From contig NZ_JOIX01000031.1 in NCBI RefSeq assembly GCF_000720175.1, forward strand, positions 30,757 to 94,756: DNA of 64,000 nt. The letters run 5' to 3'. The notes below the pieces were generated by a model, which searched no databases, was not told where the DNA came from, and saw only the letters and a program-made list of their open reading frames with translations. Of this stretch, positions 45,862-55,062 are shown piece by piece (the first letter of the stretch is position 1; each line of letters starts with the position of its first letter). Source of the DNA: Streptomyces sp. NRRL S-337 (GTDB taxonomy: Bacteria > Actinomycetota > Actinomycetes > Streptomycetales > Streptomycetaceae). The position numbers and the translations under genes are program-made.

Positions 45862-47211
45862 ATGGAACGCACGAGAACGGACAGGGCATCGGCGGGGGAC
45901 GCCTCCCCGGCGGCGGACGCGGCGCCGCGCGGCCCGGTGGCGCCGGCCGGCGGCTTCGTCTACGGTGCCGCCGACGAGGAGCGGCGGCACGCCGTACGCC
46001 GGATGAAGACGCTGGCCACCGGTCTGCTGCTGGCCGTCGCGCTGGTCTACGCCCTCGCGACGTGGGCCGGGCGCGCGGGGGCGGGCGGCTGGACCGGGTT
46101 CGTCGCCGCGGCTGCGGAGGCCGGCATGGTCGGTGCGCTGGCCGACTGGTTCGCGGTCACCGCACTGTTCAAACGGCCCATGGGACTACCGATCCCGCAC
46201 ACCGCCATCATTCCCACGAAGAAGGATCAACTCGGACAGAGTCTGGGGGATTTCGTCGGTGAGAACTTCCTTTCCGCCGAGGTCGTCCGCCGCCGGCTGC
46301 GGTCCGTGGGCATCGGCCGCCGCCTCGGCGGCTGGCTCGCCGAGCCGCGCAACGCGGACCGGGTCACCGCCGAACTCTCCACCGCGCTGCGCGGCGCGCT
46401 GACCGTACTGCGCGACTCCGACGTGCAGGCGGTGGTCGGCGAGGCGATCACCCGCCGCGCGGACGCCCAGGAGATCGCACCCGGCCTCGGCACCATGCTG
46501 GAGAAGGTCGTCGCCGAGGGCGGCCACCGGCGGGTGGTGGACCTGGTCGTCGCCCGTGCCCACGACTGGCTGGTCGAACACGGCGACTCCGTCATGGCGG
46601 CGGTCTCCGGCGGCGCCCCCGGATGGACGCCCCGGTTCGTCGACCGCAAGGTGGGCGACCGGGTCTACAAGGAACTGCTGCGCTTCGTCACCGAGATGCG
46701 GGACATGCCCGAGCACCCCGCGCGCGGCGCCATCGACCGCTTCCTGGCGGACTTCGCGGACGACCTGCAGACCGACCCGGACACCAGGGCCCGGGTCGAG
46801 CACCTGAAGTCCGAGGTCCTCGGGCGCGGCGAGGTCCAGGACCTGATCGCCTCCGCCTGGGGCGCGGTCCGCGCGATGATCGTCGCCGCCGCGGAGGACG
46901 AACAGAGCGAACTCCGCCTCCGGGTACGGGCCGCGCTGCTGTCCCTGGGCCGCCGGCTGTCCGACGAGGAGCGGCTGCAGAACAAGGTGGACGGCTGGCT
47001 GGAGGGCGCGGCGGTCTACATCGTGACGACGTACCAGCGCGAGATCACGTCCCTGATCACCGACACGGTGGCCGGCTGGGACGCCGCCCACACCTCCCGC
47101 AAGATCGAGGCCCACATCGGCCGCGACCTCCAGTTCATCCGCATCAACGGCACGGTGGTGGGGGCACTGGCGGGGCTGGCCATCTATACGGTTTCCCGTG
47201 CGCTTGGCTGA
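45862..47211 (+). CDS. DUF445 membrane protein
   Basis: 449 aa, DUF445 family. Near the N-terminus a TM pair (LATGLLLAVALVYALATWAG and VAAAAEAGMVGALADWFAVTALF) is followed by the signature KRPMGLPIPHTAIIPTKKDQLGQSLGDFV. A long helical, charged cytoplasmic region comes next, and a C-terminal TM (INGTVVGALAGLAIYTVSRAL). GGAG sits before ATG 45862. Function unknown. The gene is followed directly by modular repeats. Confidence 0.88.
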   Translation: MERTRTDRASAGDASPAADAAPRGPVAPAGGFVYGAADEERRHAVRRMKTLATGLLLAVALVYALATWAGRAGAGGWTGFVAAAAEAGMVGALADWFAVTALFKRPMGLPIPHTAIIPTKKDQLGQSLGDFVGENFLSAEVVRRRLRSVGIGRRLGGWLAEPRNADRVTAELSTALRGALTVLRDSDVQAVVGEAITRRADAQEIAPGLGTMLEKVVAEGGHRRVVDLVVARAHDWLVEHGDSVMAAVSGGAPGWTPRFVDRKVGDRVYKELLRFVTEMRDMPEHPARGAIDRFLADFADDLQTDPDTRARVEHLKSEVLGRGEVQDLIASAWGAVRAMIVAAAEDEQSELRLRVRAALLSLGRRLSDEERLQNKVDGWLEGAAVYIVTTYQREITSLITDTVAGWDAAHTSRKIEAHIGRDLQFIRINGTVVGALAGLAIYTVSRALG

Positions 47212-47799
47212 CGCTGACTTCCCACGTACCTGGCTTTCCCGCCGCGGGGCGCTGCGCTTTGCGGCGCCCCGCACGTAGCTGTCTGCGGCGCCGCGGGGCT
47301 TGGTCGCCGTTGCGCCTGCGGCGGGCTGGGTGGGTGTTGGGTGCGGTGACGGGCCTCCGGGGCCGGTTGTGTGGACTGCTGACGCTTTACGCTCCGCTGC
47401 GCTCCGCCTTCGCTCCTTATTGAGTCCTTGGAAGCGGGGCTGGGGCGGTATTCCTCACACCCCAACATGACGTACATCCGGAACGACGACGCTCACCCCC
47501 ACCGGCCTCCCACCCCCACCCACGGGAGGGGACAGACCGGAGGACGAAGTCTGGAGGGCTGTCACCGCACCCGACACACAAACGCCCGCCGCCAGGCGCA
47601 ACAGCGAGAAGCCCCGCGGCGGGACGGTCGACAACGTACGCGGCGCCGCAAAGCGCGCAACAGCGAGAAGCCCCGCGGCGGGACGGCCGACAACGTACGC
47701 GGCGCCGCAAAGCGCGCAACGGCGAGCAACACCCGCGGCGGGACGGCCAGGTACGTGGGAGGCGCCGCAAAGCGCAGCGTGGGCGCCTACCCTCAACTT
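47212..47799. repeat. GC-rich modular repeat cluster (direct and inverted copies)
   Basis: 588 bp with no convincing gene, built from a family of related modules. The left part (47220-47400) reads in one direction (CCCACGTACCTGG ... CCGCCGCGGGGC ... CGCCGTTGCGCCTGCGGCGGGC ... GGTGCGGTGACGGGCC). The right part (about 47560-47780) carries the same modules inverted, in three tandem units with periods of 59 and 60 bp (around 47614, 47673 and 47733). The family recurs at 63760-64000. An open frame through the right part encodes only arginine-rich repeats and is judged spurious. Confidence 0.88.
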
Positions 47800-48012
47800 G
47801 TGCGAAAGCGTTCGAGAAGCCGGCTGTGGTTGCTGCTGCCCTACGTGCTCTTCCTCGGGGTGCTGCCGGCGGCCAACCGTGTGGCGCCGACCGTGTTGGG
47901 GCTGCCGTTCCTGTTCTTCTGGATGCTGGTGGCGACGCTCGCCACCCCGCCGGCCGTGTGGCTGGCGCGGCGCGGTGACCGGGCGCGGGGCCGGGGCGGG
48001 GAGGGGGCATGA
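47800..48012 (+). CDS. DUF3311 small membrane protein, symporter partner
   Basis: 70 aa. GTG start, then KRSRSRLWLLLPYVLFLGVLPAANRVAPTVLGLPFLFFWMLVATLATPPAVWLARRGD, two TM helices. DUF3311 proteins are usually encoded just before solute:sodium symporters and probably act as accessory subunits. The stop overlaps the symporter start (ATGA). The start lies just after the repeat cluster, whose last module may overlap the promoter. Confidence 0.85.
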   Translation: MRKRSRSRLWLLLPYVLFLGVLPAANRVAPTVLGLPFLFFWMLVATLATPPAVWLARRGDRARGRGGEGA

Positions 48013-49517
48013 ACGCGACCGTTTCCACCGCCCTGTTCGGTGGGTTCATGGTCGTCACCGTCGTGCTCGGGCTGCTGGCCGTCCGGGGCCGGGGCTCCGG
48101 CGGCGGGCTCGCCGAGTGGTCGGTGGGCGGACGCAGTCTCGGGACGGTGTTCATCTGGGTGCTGATGGCCGGTGAGAGTTACACCAGCTTCAGTTATCTC
48201 GGCGCGGCCGGGTGGGGGTACAACTTCGGTGCGCCGGTGCTGTACGTGGTGGCCTATATGTCCTGCGGCTATGCGCTGGGGTATGTGGTCGGGCCGATGC
48301 TGTGGGGCTACGCCCGCCGGCACGGCCTCGTCGGGATCACCGATATCGTCGCCCACCGCTACCGGCGGCCCTGGCTGGGTGCCGCGGTGGCCGTTCTCGC
48401 GACGGTGTGCCTGCTGCCGTACATCCAGCTGCAGATCACCGGCATGGGCGTGGTCGTCTCGACCATTTCGTACGGCACGATCAGCCTCAACTGGGCCTAT
48501 TTTCTCGGGTTCGCGGTGACCTGCGGGTTCGTCGTGGTCAGCGGCCTGCGGGGCAGTGCCTGGGTGTCGGTGCTCAAGGACGTCCTCGTCATCGGCACCC
48601 TTGGTTTCCTGGTGGTGTACGTGCCGCTGCATTATTTCGGCGGTTACGGGGATTTTCTGCACCGGGTCACCACCGAGAAGGCGCAGTGGCTGACGTTCCC
48701 GGGGCACGCCTCGGGCGGGCTGGGGCAGGTCTGGTTCGTCACCACCACCGTCGTCAACTCCCTCACGGTGGTGATCTTTCCGACGACCGTCGCCGGCTAC
48801 CTCGGTGCCCGCAACGCCGAGGCGCTGCGGCGCAACGCGATGTACCTGCCGTTCTACAACGTGCTGTTGTTCGTGCCGATGCTGCTGGGGCTGGCGGCGC
48901 TGTTCGTGGTGCCGGGGCTGACCGGTGCGGACTCCAATCTGGCGTTGTTCAAGCTGGTGGTGGACTCCCTTCCGGCCTGGGCCGTGGGCCTGATCGGGGT
49001 GGCCGCGGCGCTCTCCTCCATCGTGCCGATGGCCGTGTTCATGCTGGTCATCGGCACGATGTGGGGGAGGAGCGTGCTGGGTGCGGTGCCGCGCCTGGCC
49101 ACCCGGCAGAAGCTGTGGTCGCAGGTGGTCGTGGTGGCGGCGGGTGCGCTGGCCCTGGTGCTCACGTACACCGCCCCGAACACCCTGGTCCGGCTGTCGC
49201 TGATCTCGTACGAGGGCATGGCGCAGCTCGTGCCGATGTTGCTGCTGGGGCTGGTGTGGCGGCGGCTGACGTGGCTCGCCGCGGTGAGCGGCCTGGCGGC
49301 GGGGTTCGCTCTGGTCTGTGTCCTGGTCTTCGGGGGACACGATCCGGTGTGGGGGATGAACGCGGGGCTGGTCGGGCTCGCGGTGAATCTGGCGGTGGCG
49401 CTGACGGTCACCTGGCTGGGGCCGCGGGAGGCGGACGACCGGCCGGACGCCGAGGTGCTGGCGGTGGAGGACGGGTCCCCGGAGGGAGAGGCCGAACCGG
49501 TCAGGGCGTCGTCGTGA
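48009..49517 (+). CDS. Solute:sodium symporter (SSS family)
   Basis: 502-aa, 13-14-helix Na+-coupled importer of the monocarboxylate/pantothenate branch. AEWSVGGRSLGTVFIWVLMAGESYTSFSYLGAAGWGYNFG covers the second helix, with GLVGITDIVAHRYRRPWLG, FPTTVAGYLGARNAEALRRNAMYLPFYN and AALSSIVPMAVFMLVIGTMWGRS near the sodium site. With DUF3311 it likely imports a short organic acid. The 3' end overlaps the convergent lipoprotein gene by 17 bp. Confidence 0.92.
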   Translation: MNATVSTALFGGFMVVTVVLGLLAVRGRGSGGGLAEWSVGGRSLGTVFIWVLMAGESYTSFSYLGAAGWGYNFGAPVLYVVAYMSCGYALGYVVGPMLWGYARRHGLVGITDIVAHRYRRPWLGAAVAVLATVCLLPYIQLQITGMGVVVSTISYGTISLNWAYFLGFAVTCGFVVVSGLRGSAWVSVLKDVLVIGTLGFLVVYVPLHYFGGYGDFLHRVTTEKAQWLTFPGHASGGLGQVWFVTTTVVNSLTVVIFPTTVAGYLGARNAEALRRNAMYLPFYNVLLFVPMLLGLAALFVVPGLTGADSNLALFKLVVDSLPAWAVGLIGVAAALSSIVPMAVFMLVIGTMWGRSVLGAVPRLATRQKLWSQVVVVAAGALALVLTYTAPNTLVRLSLISYEGMAQLVPMLLLGLVWRRLTWLAAVSGLAAGFALVCVLVFGGHDPVWGMNAGLVGLAVNLAVALTVTWLGPREADDRPDAEVLAVEDGSPEGEAEPVRASS

Positions 49518-50460
49518 GCTTCTTGCCGTCCTTGGAGACCGCGAACCACAGGCCCATCTTGCCCTGGCCGTTGATGTCACCGGGCTGCTTGTCGCCGGTG
49601 AAGGTGTAGACGGGCCAGCAGTCGACGGCCAGCTGGCGGATGCCGTCGGGGCGGGTGACGGTGGAGATGAGCTTGGGGGCGATGCCCTTCAGCTTGGAGC
49701 GGTCGGCGGGCTTGGCGGGCTTCCAGGTGTCCAGGCAGGCGTCGTTGCAGCCGAACTTCATCGGCCAGGCGCTGTCCTTGTTGAAGCGGTAGAGGGTCAT
49801 GCCGTTGCCGTCGACGAGGATCTGGCCGAGCTCGGGCTGGTTGAGCACCGAGACGTCCGCGGGTTCCTGGGCGACGGCCTTCTTGCCCTCGGCGGTCAGC
49901 GCGTTCCAGGTGCCGCCGACGCCCTGGCCCTTGGTGTCGCCGGCCTTGGTGTCCTTGGCGTAGCGGTAGGCGGGCCAGCCGCCGATGGTCAGCTGTTTGG
50001 TGCCGTCGGCGCGGGTGACCGAGCCCAGTGCGCTCTTGGCGATGCCCGCGGGGGCCGAGGAGCCGTCGGCCGGCACCGGGGGCCAGGTGGTGGCGCAGGA
50101 GCCGGAGCAGTTGGACTTGGGCGGCTCGGCGGTGTCCTTGTCGAAGCGGTAGAGCGTCATGCCCTTGGAGTCGGTGACGACCGGGCCGAGCTTGGCGTCC
50201 TGGTGCAGCGCCAGCGTGCCGGCGCTCGGCCCGGTCGGCGCCTTGCCGCTGTCCCCGCCCGCCTGCCCGCCGTATCCGTCGTCGCCCTGTCCGGAGCCGG
50301 AGGAGCCGTAGCCGTATTGGCTGGTGCCCTGGCCGGCGGGCTGGACGTTGTCGGTGGTGGGCGTGCCGGCGCTCTGGTTGTCGCTGCTGCCGCAGGCGGC
50401 GGTGAGCGCCAGGGTGGCGACCGCGGCGGCCGCGAGTCCCGCACGACGTCGAGTGATCAT
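49501..50460 (-). CDS. Lipoprotein with two secreted repeats (PF03640-type)
   Basis: 319 aa. Signal peptide with lipobox LTAAC, a Gly/Ser/Gln/Tyr-rich linker, then two copies of the 'secreted repeat'. Copy 1 is LGPVVTDSKGMTLYRFDKDTAEPPKSNCSGSCATTWPP; copy 2 is LGQILVDGNGMTLYRFNKDSAWPMKFGCNDACLDTWKP. Each is followed by a VTRxDGxxQLxxxxWPxY segment. Each has a C-x3-C pair likely forming a disulfide or cofactor contact. It matches the group annotated as SCO0930 family. Adjacent electron-transfer genes suggest an extracytoplasmic redox role; not proven. Confidence 0.88.
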   Translation of the reverse strand: MITRRRAGLAAAAVATLALTAACGSSDNQSAGTPTTDNVQPAGQGTSQYGYGSSGSGQGDDGYGGQAGGDSGKAPTGPSAGTLALHQDAKLGPVVTDSKGMTLYRFDKDTAEPPKSNCSGSCATTWPPVPADGSSAPAGIAKSALGSVTRADGTKQLTIGGWPAYRYAKDTKAGDTKGQGVGGTWNALTAEGKKAVAQEPADVSVLNQPELGQILVDGNGMTLYRFNKDSAWPMKFGCNDACLDTWKPAKPADRSKLKGIAPKLISTVTRPDGIRQLAVDCWPVYTFTGDKQPGDINGQGKMGLWFAVSKDGKKLTTTP

Positions 50461-50612
50461 GGTGTCTCCAATGCCGTTGGGCGAAGTCGATGGGTGAGGT
50501 GGTGCGTTGCTTGCCGGCCGGTTGCCGTCGCACGGGGATACGGCGGTCGGGGTGCCCGGCGTTCATGCCGCGCGAAGTTTTTCTCCGGCGGTCAAAAACC
50601 GTGCGGGAGCGG

Positions 50613-52163
50613 TCAGTTGCCGCCCTGGACCCGCAGGGCGAGGGCCGGGCAGCGGCGTACCGCGAGCTGCGCCCGGCGCCGCATCCGGGCCGGCAGCGGC
50701 ATGCTGGCCCGCTCCGGGTAGCCGTCCGGGCCGAGCTTGATGACGCCCGGCACGACGTCCGCGCACAGGCCGTGGCCGCGGCACAGGGTCCAGTCGACCA
50801 GCAGCCGTTCCTGCGGCGGGGCGGCCGGCTTGGCCTGGGCGGGCACCGGGGCGGGCAGTGCGGCGGGCGACGGCCGGTGCCCGGTGACCGGCAGCGCTCC
50901 GGTCACCGGGCGGCCGCACCCGAACCCCCGCGCATGGCGCTCGAACTCCTCGGGGAAGGCGGCGAGGGCCGAGGCCACGAACCGCGCGGTGCCGTCCGGG
51001 TGGCTGCATGCGCCGCGCTTCTCGACCGCCCGCATGCGGCTCTGCACGGCTTCCAGGGCGGCCTCGCCGCCGCCCCGTACGGCCAGGTCGAGCTGGTCGG
51101 CGAGGGCCGGCAGGCCCAGGACGCAGGGGCCGCACTGCCCGGCGGACTCGGCGGCCATCCACTGCGCGACCCGTACCGTCTCCCCGGCCGGGCAGGTGTC
51201 GTACGGCAGCGGCAGCACCGCGCCGGCGCCCAGGACGGCGTTGCACTCGGCCAGCGAGTCCCGGGACAGCGTGACGGTCTGCGCGTCCGTGGGGGAGACG
51301 AACGTGCCGTGGTAGCCGCCGATCAGCACGCCCTGCCCCTGGTCCATCCCGCACAGCGCCAGGACCCGGGCCAGCGGCACCCCGTAGGGGACCTCCACCA
51401 CCCGGTTGCCGGCGACGGTCAGCAGCAGGGTGCCCGGTTCCGTGGGCAGGCCCGCGGTCCGGTAGCCGAGGGCGCCGAGCCGGGCCGCCACGGCGAGCTG
51501 GGCGTAGGTCTCGGTGTTCGACAGCAGCGTCGGCACCCCGTTCAGCCCGCGCTCGCTGGAGCGGATCTTGCGGCCCGAGGGCAAGCCGGGGCCGCCGCCC
51601 AGCCCGTTGGTCATCGCGCTGCCCTCGCCGGTGACGAACCGCTCGGTCAGCAGGGTGACCCGTAAGGCCGGCCGCACCGGGCCCCGTTCGGCGATCGCCC
51701 GCCGCACCGAGTCCTCCACGTCCGTGCGGGTCACCCCGAGGGCGACCTCCTGGGCGCCGAGCGCGTCGGCGGCCAGCAGCGCGCCGTCCAGCACCAGATG
51801 CGGGGCGTGCAGCAGCAGCGCGGTGTCCTTGAGGCAACTCGGCTCGCCCTCACTGCCGTTGACGACCACCGCGGCCTTGCCCTCGGCGCGCCGCATCCCG
51901 TCCAGCACCGCGGACACCTTGCGGGCGAACGGGAAGCCGGCGCCGCCGCGGCCGCGCAGCTCGATGTCCTCGGCGAGCGCCACCAGTTCCTGCGCGGTGA
52001 GCTGCGGCAGGCTGCCGTGCCGGGCCAGATGCGCCACCCGGTCCATGCGCGGCATCTCGTCGAGCCCGGCCAGCAGGCGTGGCGGGCCGAACGACGCCAG
52101 CGTCGGTACGGGCTCCGGTGCGGGCAGCGCCGGCAGCAGGCGGGTGGGGGCGGGGGCGGTCAT
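50613..52163 (-). CDS. NuoF-like flavoprotein fused to a ferredoxin domain
   Basis: 516 aa. The N-terminal ~430 residues match the 51-kDa subunit (NuoF/HoxF-type) of NADH dehydrogenases. ELRGRGGAGFPFARK binds NADH/FMN. GGGPGLPSGRKIRSSERGLNGVPTLLSNTET and a partial cluster motif SAGQCGPC follow. After a proline/alanine linker, the C-terminal ~70 residues are a small ferredoxin (VDWTLCRGHGLCADVVPGV ... RRCPALAL) with a C-x5-C + C pattern like [3Fe-4S] ferredoxins. No NuoE or NuoG lies nearby. The ATG overlaps the stop of the membrane gene upstream (ATGA). Probably moves electrons from NADH to the membrane partner. Confidence 0.87.
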   Translation of the reverse strand: MTAPAPTRLLPALPAPEPVPTLASFGPPRLLAGLDEMPRMDRVAHLARHGSLPQLTAQELVALAEDIELRGRGGAGFPFARKVSAVLDGMRRAEGKAAVVVNGSEGEPSCLKDTALLLHAPHLVLDGALLAADALGAQEVALGVTRTDVEDSVRRAIAERGPVRPALRVTLLTERFVTGEGSAMTNGLGGGPGLPSGRKIRSSERGLNGVPTLLSNTETYAQLAVAARLGALGYRTAGLPTEPGTLLLTVAGNRVVEVPYGVPLARVLALCGMDQGQGVLIGGYHGTFVSPTDAQTVTLSRDSLAECNAVLGAGAVLPLPYDTCPAGETVRVAQWMAAESAGQCGPCVLGLPALADQLDLAVRGGGEAALEAVQSRMRAVEKRGACSHPDGTARFVASALAAFPEEFERHARGFGCGRPVTGALPVTGHRPSPAALPAPVPAQAKPAAPPQERLLVDWTLCRGHGLCADVVPGVIKLGPDGYPERASMPLPARMRRRAQLAVRRCPALALRVQGGN

Positions 52164-52918
52164 GGGAGGTCTCCTGAGTTCGTGCGTGCATCGCGCAGTC
52201 GCAGGGCCAGCCGTACGGCCACCGCGGCGAGACAGACGGCGTATCCGGCCAGGGCCCAGCCGGCCGCGGCACGGCCCGACTTCAGGCCGTGCACCAGTGC
52301 CAGTCCCCACGCCAGGTAGGCGCTCATGTGCAGCGCACGCCACCAGCGGGAGGCCGCGATGCCGGTGAACGCGCCGCGCACCGCGCCGGTCACCGCGACG
52401 GCGACGAACACGTAGGCGGCGAGCGTGCCCAGGCCGATGAGGACCGGGCGGGCGCCGTCGGTGAAGGGCACCGCGACGGACAGCGTGCCGGTGTGGCCCT
52501 CGGCGACCTTGACCCAGATGTGCAGGCCGAGGAAGCCGAGTCCGGCGACGCCGGTGCCGCGGTGCACGGCCTGGGCGAGCAGCCGGTGGCCGGTCTGCAG
52601 CACCATGCGGTCGGTGGCCGCCAGGCCCCACAGCACCGTCACCGACAGCGAGACCAGCGCGAGGACGCCCGCGCCGTAGTCGAGGAAGCGCATCAGGGTG
52701 TCCATCGCGCCGGAGTGCAGGGTGACGGCGATGAAGAGCAGCAGCGCGGCCGGAAGTGCGGGGCGCAGCAGGGCGGTCGGGGCGGGGCCGCCGGGCGTAC
52801 GGCGGCCCGGCGGCCCGGGTTCTTTGGGGGGCCGCCGGGCGCGTGTGCGATCCGGCGAGGGCCGGGCGCGGTGTGCTGCCCGGCGGCTCTGGCGGGTCTG
52901 CAAACGCGGTGCGGACAT
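52160..52918 (-). CDS. Ferric-reductase-like membrane protein (putative b-type cytochrome)
   Basis: 252 aa. A basic N-terminal region is followed by six hydrophobic helices. Histidines lie in positions suited to heme: HRLLAQAVHRGTG, LGLHIWVK, and RALHMSAYLAWGLALVHG. The fold resembles the ferric-reductase transmembrane domain. No flavin/NAD domain is attached, so electrons would come from the coupled NuoF-ferredoxin protein. First gene of the group; divergent from a PucR-type regulator. Confidence 0.82.
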   Translation of the reverse strand: MSAPRLQTRQSRRAAHRARPSPDRTRARRPPKEPGPPGRRTPGGPAPTALLRPALPAALLLFIAVTLHSGAMDTLMRFLDYGAGVLALVSLSVTVLWGLAATDRMVLQTGHRLLAQAVHRGTGVAGLGFLGLHIWVKVAEGHTGTLSVAVPFTDGARPVLIGLGTLAAYVFVAVAVTGAVRGAFTGIAASRWWRALHMSAYLAWGLALVHGLKSGRAAAGWALAGYAVCLAAVAVRLALRLRDARTNSGDLP

Positions 52919-53252
52919 CGGACCTCCCGGTGTCGGGGCACGGGTGCGGGACGCGAATTCCGGTGAAATTCCGTCGGCGGGGTATTTGCCCGAAGCTATT
53001 GCGGGGCTTTTGTGCAGGTGACCCCCGGTAACACTGAACATTCCGTAACCGGGTGGATACACAGGGCCGTAAACCGGATGTGCAAAAGCATCTACGAGCG
53101 CGTTCAGGCTTTCGTAAGGTTTATCGCGCTGTGACAAATTCCTGCAGCGGCGTCGCGGTCGCGCCGGGGGACTCCGGATGATGCCCAGTCAGGCGCACGG
53201 GGGCGCCCTTCCCCAGTCCAACCCCCCATCCCCGCCAGGATCGAGGTAGCTG
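52919..53252. other. Divergent promoter region of the electron-transfer group
   Basis: 334 bp, clearly less GC-rich than its flanks. It contains several CCGGT/ACCGG-bearing segments (for example CCGGTAACACTG near 53025, TAACCGGGTGG, TAAACCGGATGTG) and a TATCGCGCTGTGACAAATTCC stretch. Likely regulatory; no defined operator. Confidence 0.4.
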
Positions 53253-54308
53253 ATGTGTGATCTCCTGAACCGCATCTGGTCGCGTCCCCGAGGCGAGTGG
53301 ACCCGGGTAGTCAGAAATGAACTCCCGGGCCTCGCGGAGAAGGTCGTCGCGGAGTTGCAACGCGGATTTCCCGCATTGGCGTCACTTCTCGGCGATACCC
53401 CCGTGGAAGAGGCGCAATGGGCCCTGGAACAGGCGCTGCTGACAGTTCTGGGTTACCAAAAAGAGTCGGAAAGTAAACGTCCGGCCGTGTCATCGGTCGT
53501 CACACCGATGCCGGTCGCCCGGGCCCGTCAGGACCTCTTCGAGGTGCTCGCCGGCCAACGCGAGACCCCCGACGAGGGGTTGGGCGAGCTGGCCCGCGCG
53601 GCCGGCTGGCCGGTCCCGGACACCCTCCAGGCCGTCGTCCTCGCCACCCCCGCCGAGGCGCCCCAACTCGCCGCCGCACTGGGCCACGCGCTCATCGGCA
53701 CGGTCGACGGCTACACCTGTCTCTTCGTCCCCGACCCGGCCACCCAGACCCGGGCCCGGCTGGAGGCCGCGCTCAAGGGGCGGCCCGCCGCGGTCGGCCA
53801 CGCCGTCCCCGCGACCGACACCGCCTCCTCCCTCCGCTGGGCCCGCTACCTCCTCACGCTGGGCCCCGGCCGGGTCGGACCGGAGTCCCGCCCCGCCTTC
53901 GTCGACGACCACCTCTCCGCCCTGCTGCTCCTTCAGGACGAGTCCCTCGCCGATGCTCTGACCTCCCGTTGGCTCGGCCCCCTGGAGGAACTGACCCCCC
54001 GGCAGAGCGAACGCCTGGAAGTCACCCTGCTCGCCTGGCTGGAGGGCGGCGGCGCCCCGGAAGCGGCGAAACTGCTGCATGTCCACCCGCAGACGGTCCG
54101 TTACCGGCTCCGCCAGATCGAGAAGCTCTTCGGCCCGGTCCTCCGTGACCCCCGCACCCGCTTCGAACTCGAAATGGCCCTCCGCAGCCGCCGCCTGATG
54201 GCCCACGTCCGCTCCTACCGGGCCCGCGCCGGCCGCCGCGCCCGCGCCGTCGCCTCCTCGATACGGCCCCTGGGCATGGCCCGGGAGGCCCGGGTGAACG
54301 GCCTCTGA
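53253..54308 (+). CDS. PucR-type helix-turn-helix regulator
   Basis: 351 aa. The C-terminal DNA-binding domain is the PucR/CdaR HTH: LTPRQSERLEVTLLAWLEGGGAPEAAKLLHVHPQTVRYRLRQIEKLFGPVLRDPRTRFELEMALR. The middle is a GGDEF-like/CdaR sensory region without catalytic motifs. The N-terminal region is helical. The start is ATG with GAGG at 6 bp. Divergent from the electron-transfer genes, so it may control them. The basic extension after the HTH (RARAGRRARAVASSIR) is unusual. Confidence 0.88.
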   Translation: MCDLLNRIWSRPRGEWTRVVRNELPGLAEKVVAELQRGFPALASLLGDTPVEEAQWALEQALLTVLGYQKESESKRPAVSSVVTPMPVARARQDLFEVLAGQRETPDEGLGELARAAGWPVPDTLQAVVLATPAEAPQLAAALGHALIGTVDGYTCLFVPDPATQTRARLEAALKGRPAAVGHAVPATDTASSLRWARYLLTLGPGRVGPESRPAFVDDHLSALLLLQDESLADALTSRWLGPLEELTPRQSERLEVTLLAWLEGGGAPEAAKLLHVHPQTVRYRLRQIEKLFGPVLRDPRTRFELEMALRSRRLMAHVRSYRARAGRRARAVASSIRPLGMAREARVNGL

Positions 54309-54337
54309 CCCTCGCTGTTCCCTCTCCCCGCACCATC

Positions 54338-54381
54338 CGGCCCGCCGCCCCGTCCTCCTGCAGGGACGGGGCGGTGGGCCG
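54338..54381. terminator. Bidirectional terminator between PucR-type and TetR genes
   Basis: An 18-bp stem (CGGCCCGCCGCCCCGTCC / GGACGGGGCGGTGGGCCG, one G-U pair) with an 8-nt loop between convergent stops. Confidence 0.9.
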
Positions 54382-54391
54382 CTGTGCGGGG

Positions 54392-55006
54392 TCAGTCCCG
54401 CTCCGGCCCCGCGAAGATGCGGTCCAGGTGGTGGTGGAGGACCGTGAGGGCCGAGTCGGGGGTGCGGTGGCCGACCAGGATGCTGGTGCCGAGGCCGGCG
54501 GAGAGGGCCAGCAGGCTGCTCGCCTCCAGGCGGGGATCCAGGTCGGGGGTGGTGAGGCCGGCCGCGGCCGCCTGGCTGAGCAGGTCGGTCAGGACGTCCT
54601 CGGCGGCGCCGGGCTGCTGGAGGAACGGCTGGGCGGCGAGGGCCGGTTCGGTCACCGACAGCACCGCGTACGAGGTGTAGACGAGGTGGAAGGCGCGGCT
54701 CTCCTCGTCGGTGGGCAGGGACGTCAGGAGCAGGGACTCCACGGTGGCGCGCGGTCCGGGGGCGGTGCCGGCGGACCGCGCCCGGGCGGTGACGCGTTCA
54801 CCGAAGCGGACGGCGAGGTGCTGGAGCCCGTACAGCAGCAGCTTCTCCTTGGTCTCGAAGTAGTACTGCACCAGCCGCAGGGAGACGCCCGCCTCCGCTG
54901 CGACGTCCCGCATGCCGACCGCGTGCAGTCCACGCCGCCCGGCGACCCGGACGAGAGCCTCGGCGATCTGGGTGCGCCGTTCTGCGTGGTCCACGCGCTT
55001 GGGCAT
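54392..55006 (-). CDS. TetR-family repressor
   Basis: 204 aa. The N-terminal HTH reads RTQIAEALVRVAGRRGLHAVGMRDVAAEAGVSLRLVQYYFETKEKLLLYGL. A helical ligand-binding domain with an RsmA/TetR_C_6-like pattern follows. ATG at 55006 before PKRVDHAERR is the first with a sensible N-terminus. It is divergent from an alpha/beta hydrolase with a 120-bp gap that contains an interrupted palindrome, so it most likely controls the hydrolase and itself. Confidence 0.92.
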   Translation of the reverse strand: MPKRVDHAERRTQIAEALVRVAGRRGLHAVGMRDVAAEAGVSLRLVQYYFETKEKLLLYGLQHLAVRFGERVTARARSAGTAPGPRATVESLLLTSLPTDEESRAFHLVYTSYAVLSVTEPALAAQPFLQQPGAAEDVLTDLLSQAAAAGLTTPDLDPRLEASSLLALSAGLGTSILVGHRTPDSALTVLHHHLDRIFAGPERD

Positions 55007-55062
55007 CGGGCGTTGTCTCCGCTCGTCGTTTCCGCCGGTGGGCCCGGCCTCCGATTTTTGAT

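Noticed and set aside
47600..47760. Possible CRISPR array (59-60 bp periodic units)
   Set aside because: Units are contiguous and similar along their whole length, with no unique spacers; no cas genes nearby.
47428..47799. Extended reading frame upstream of the DUF3311 gene with RGGTADNVRGAAKR repeats
   Set aside because: The repeats are the translation of the DNA modules; the DUF3311 fold starts only at the GTG at 47800.
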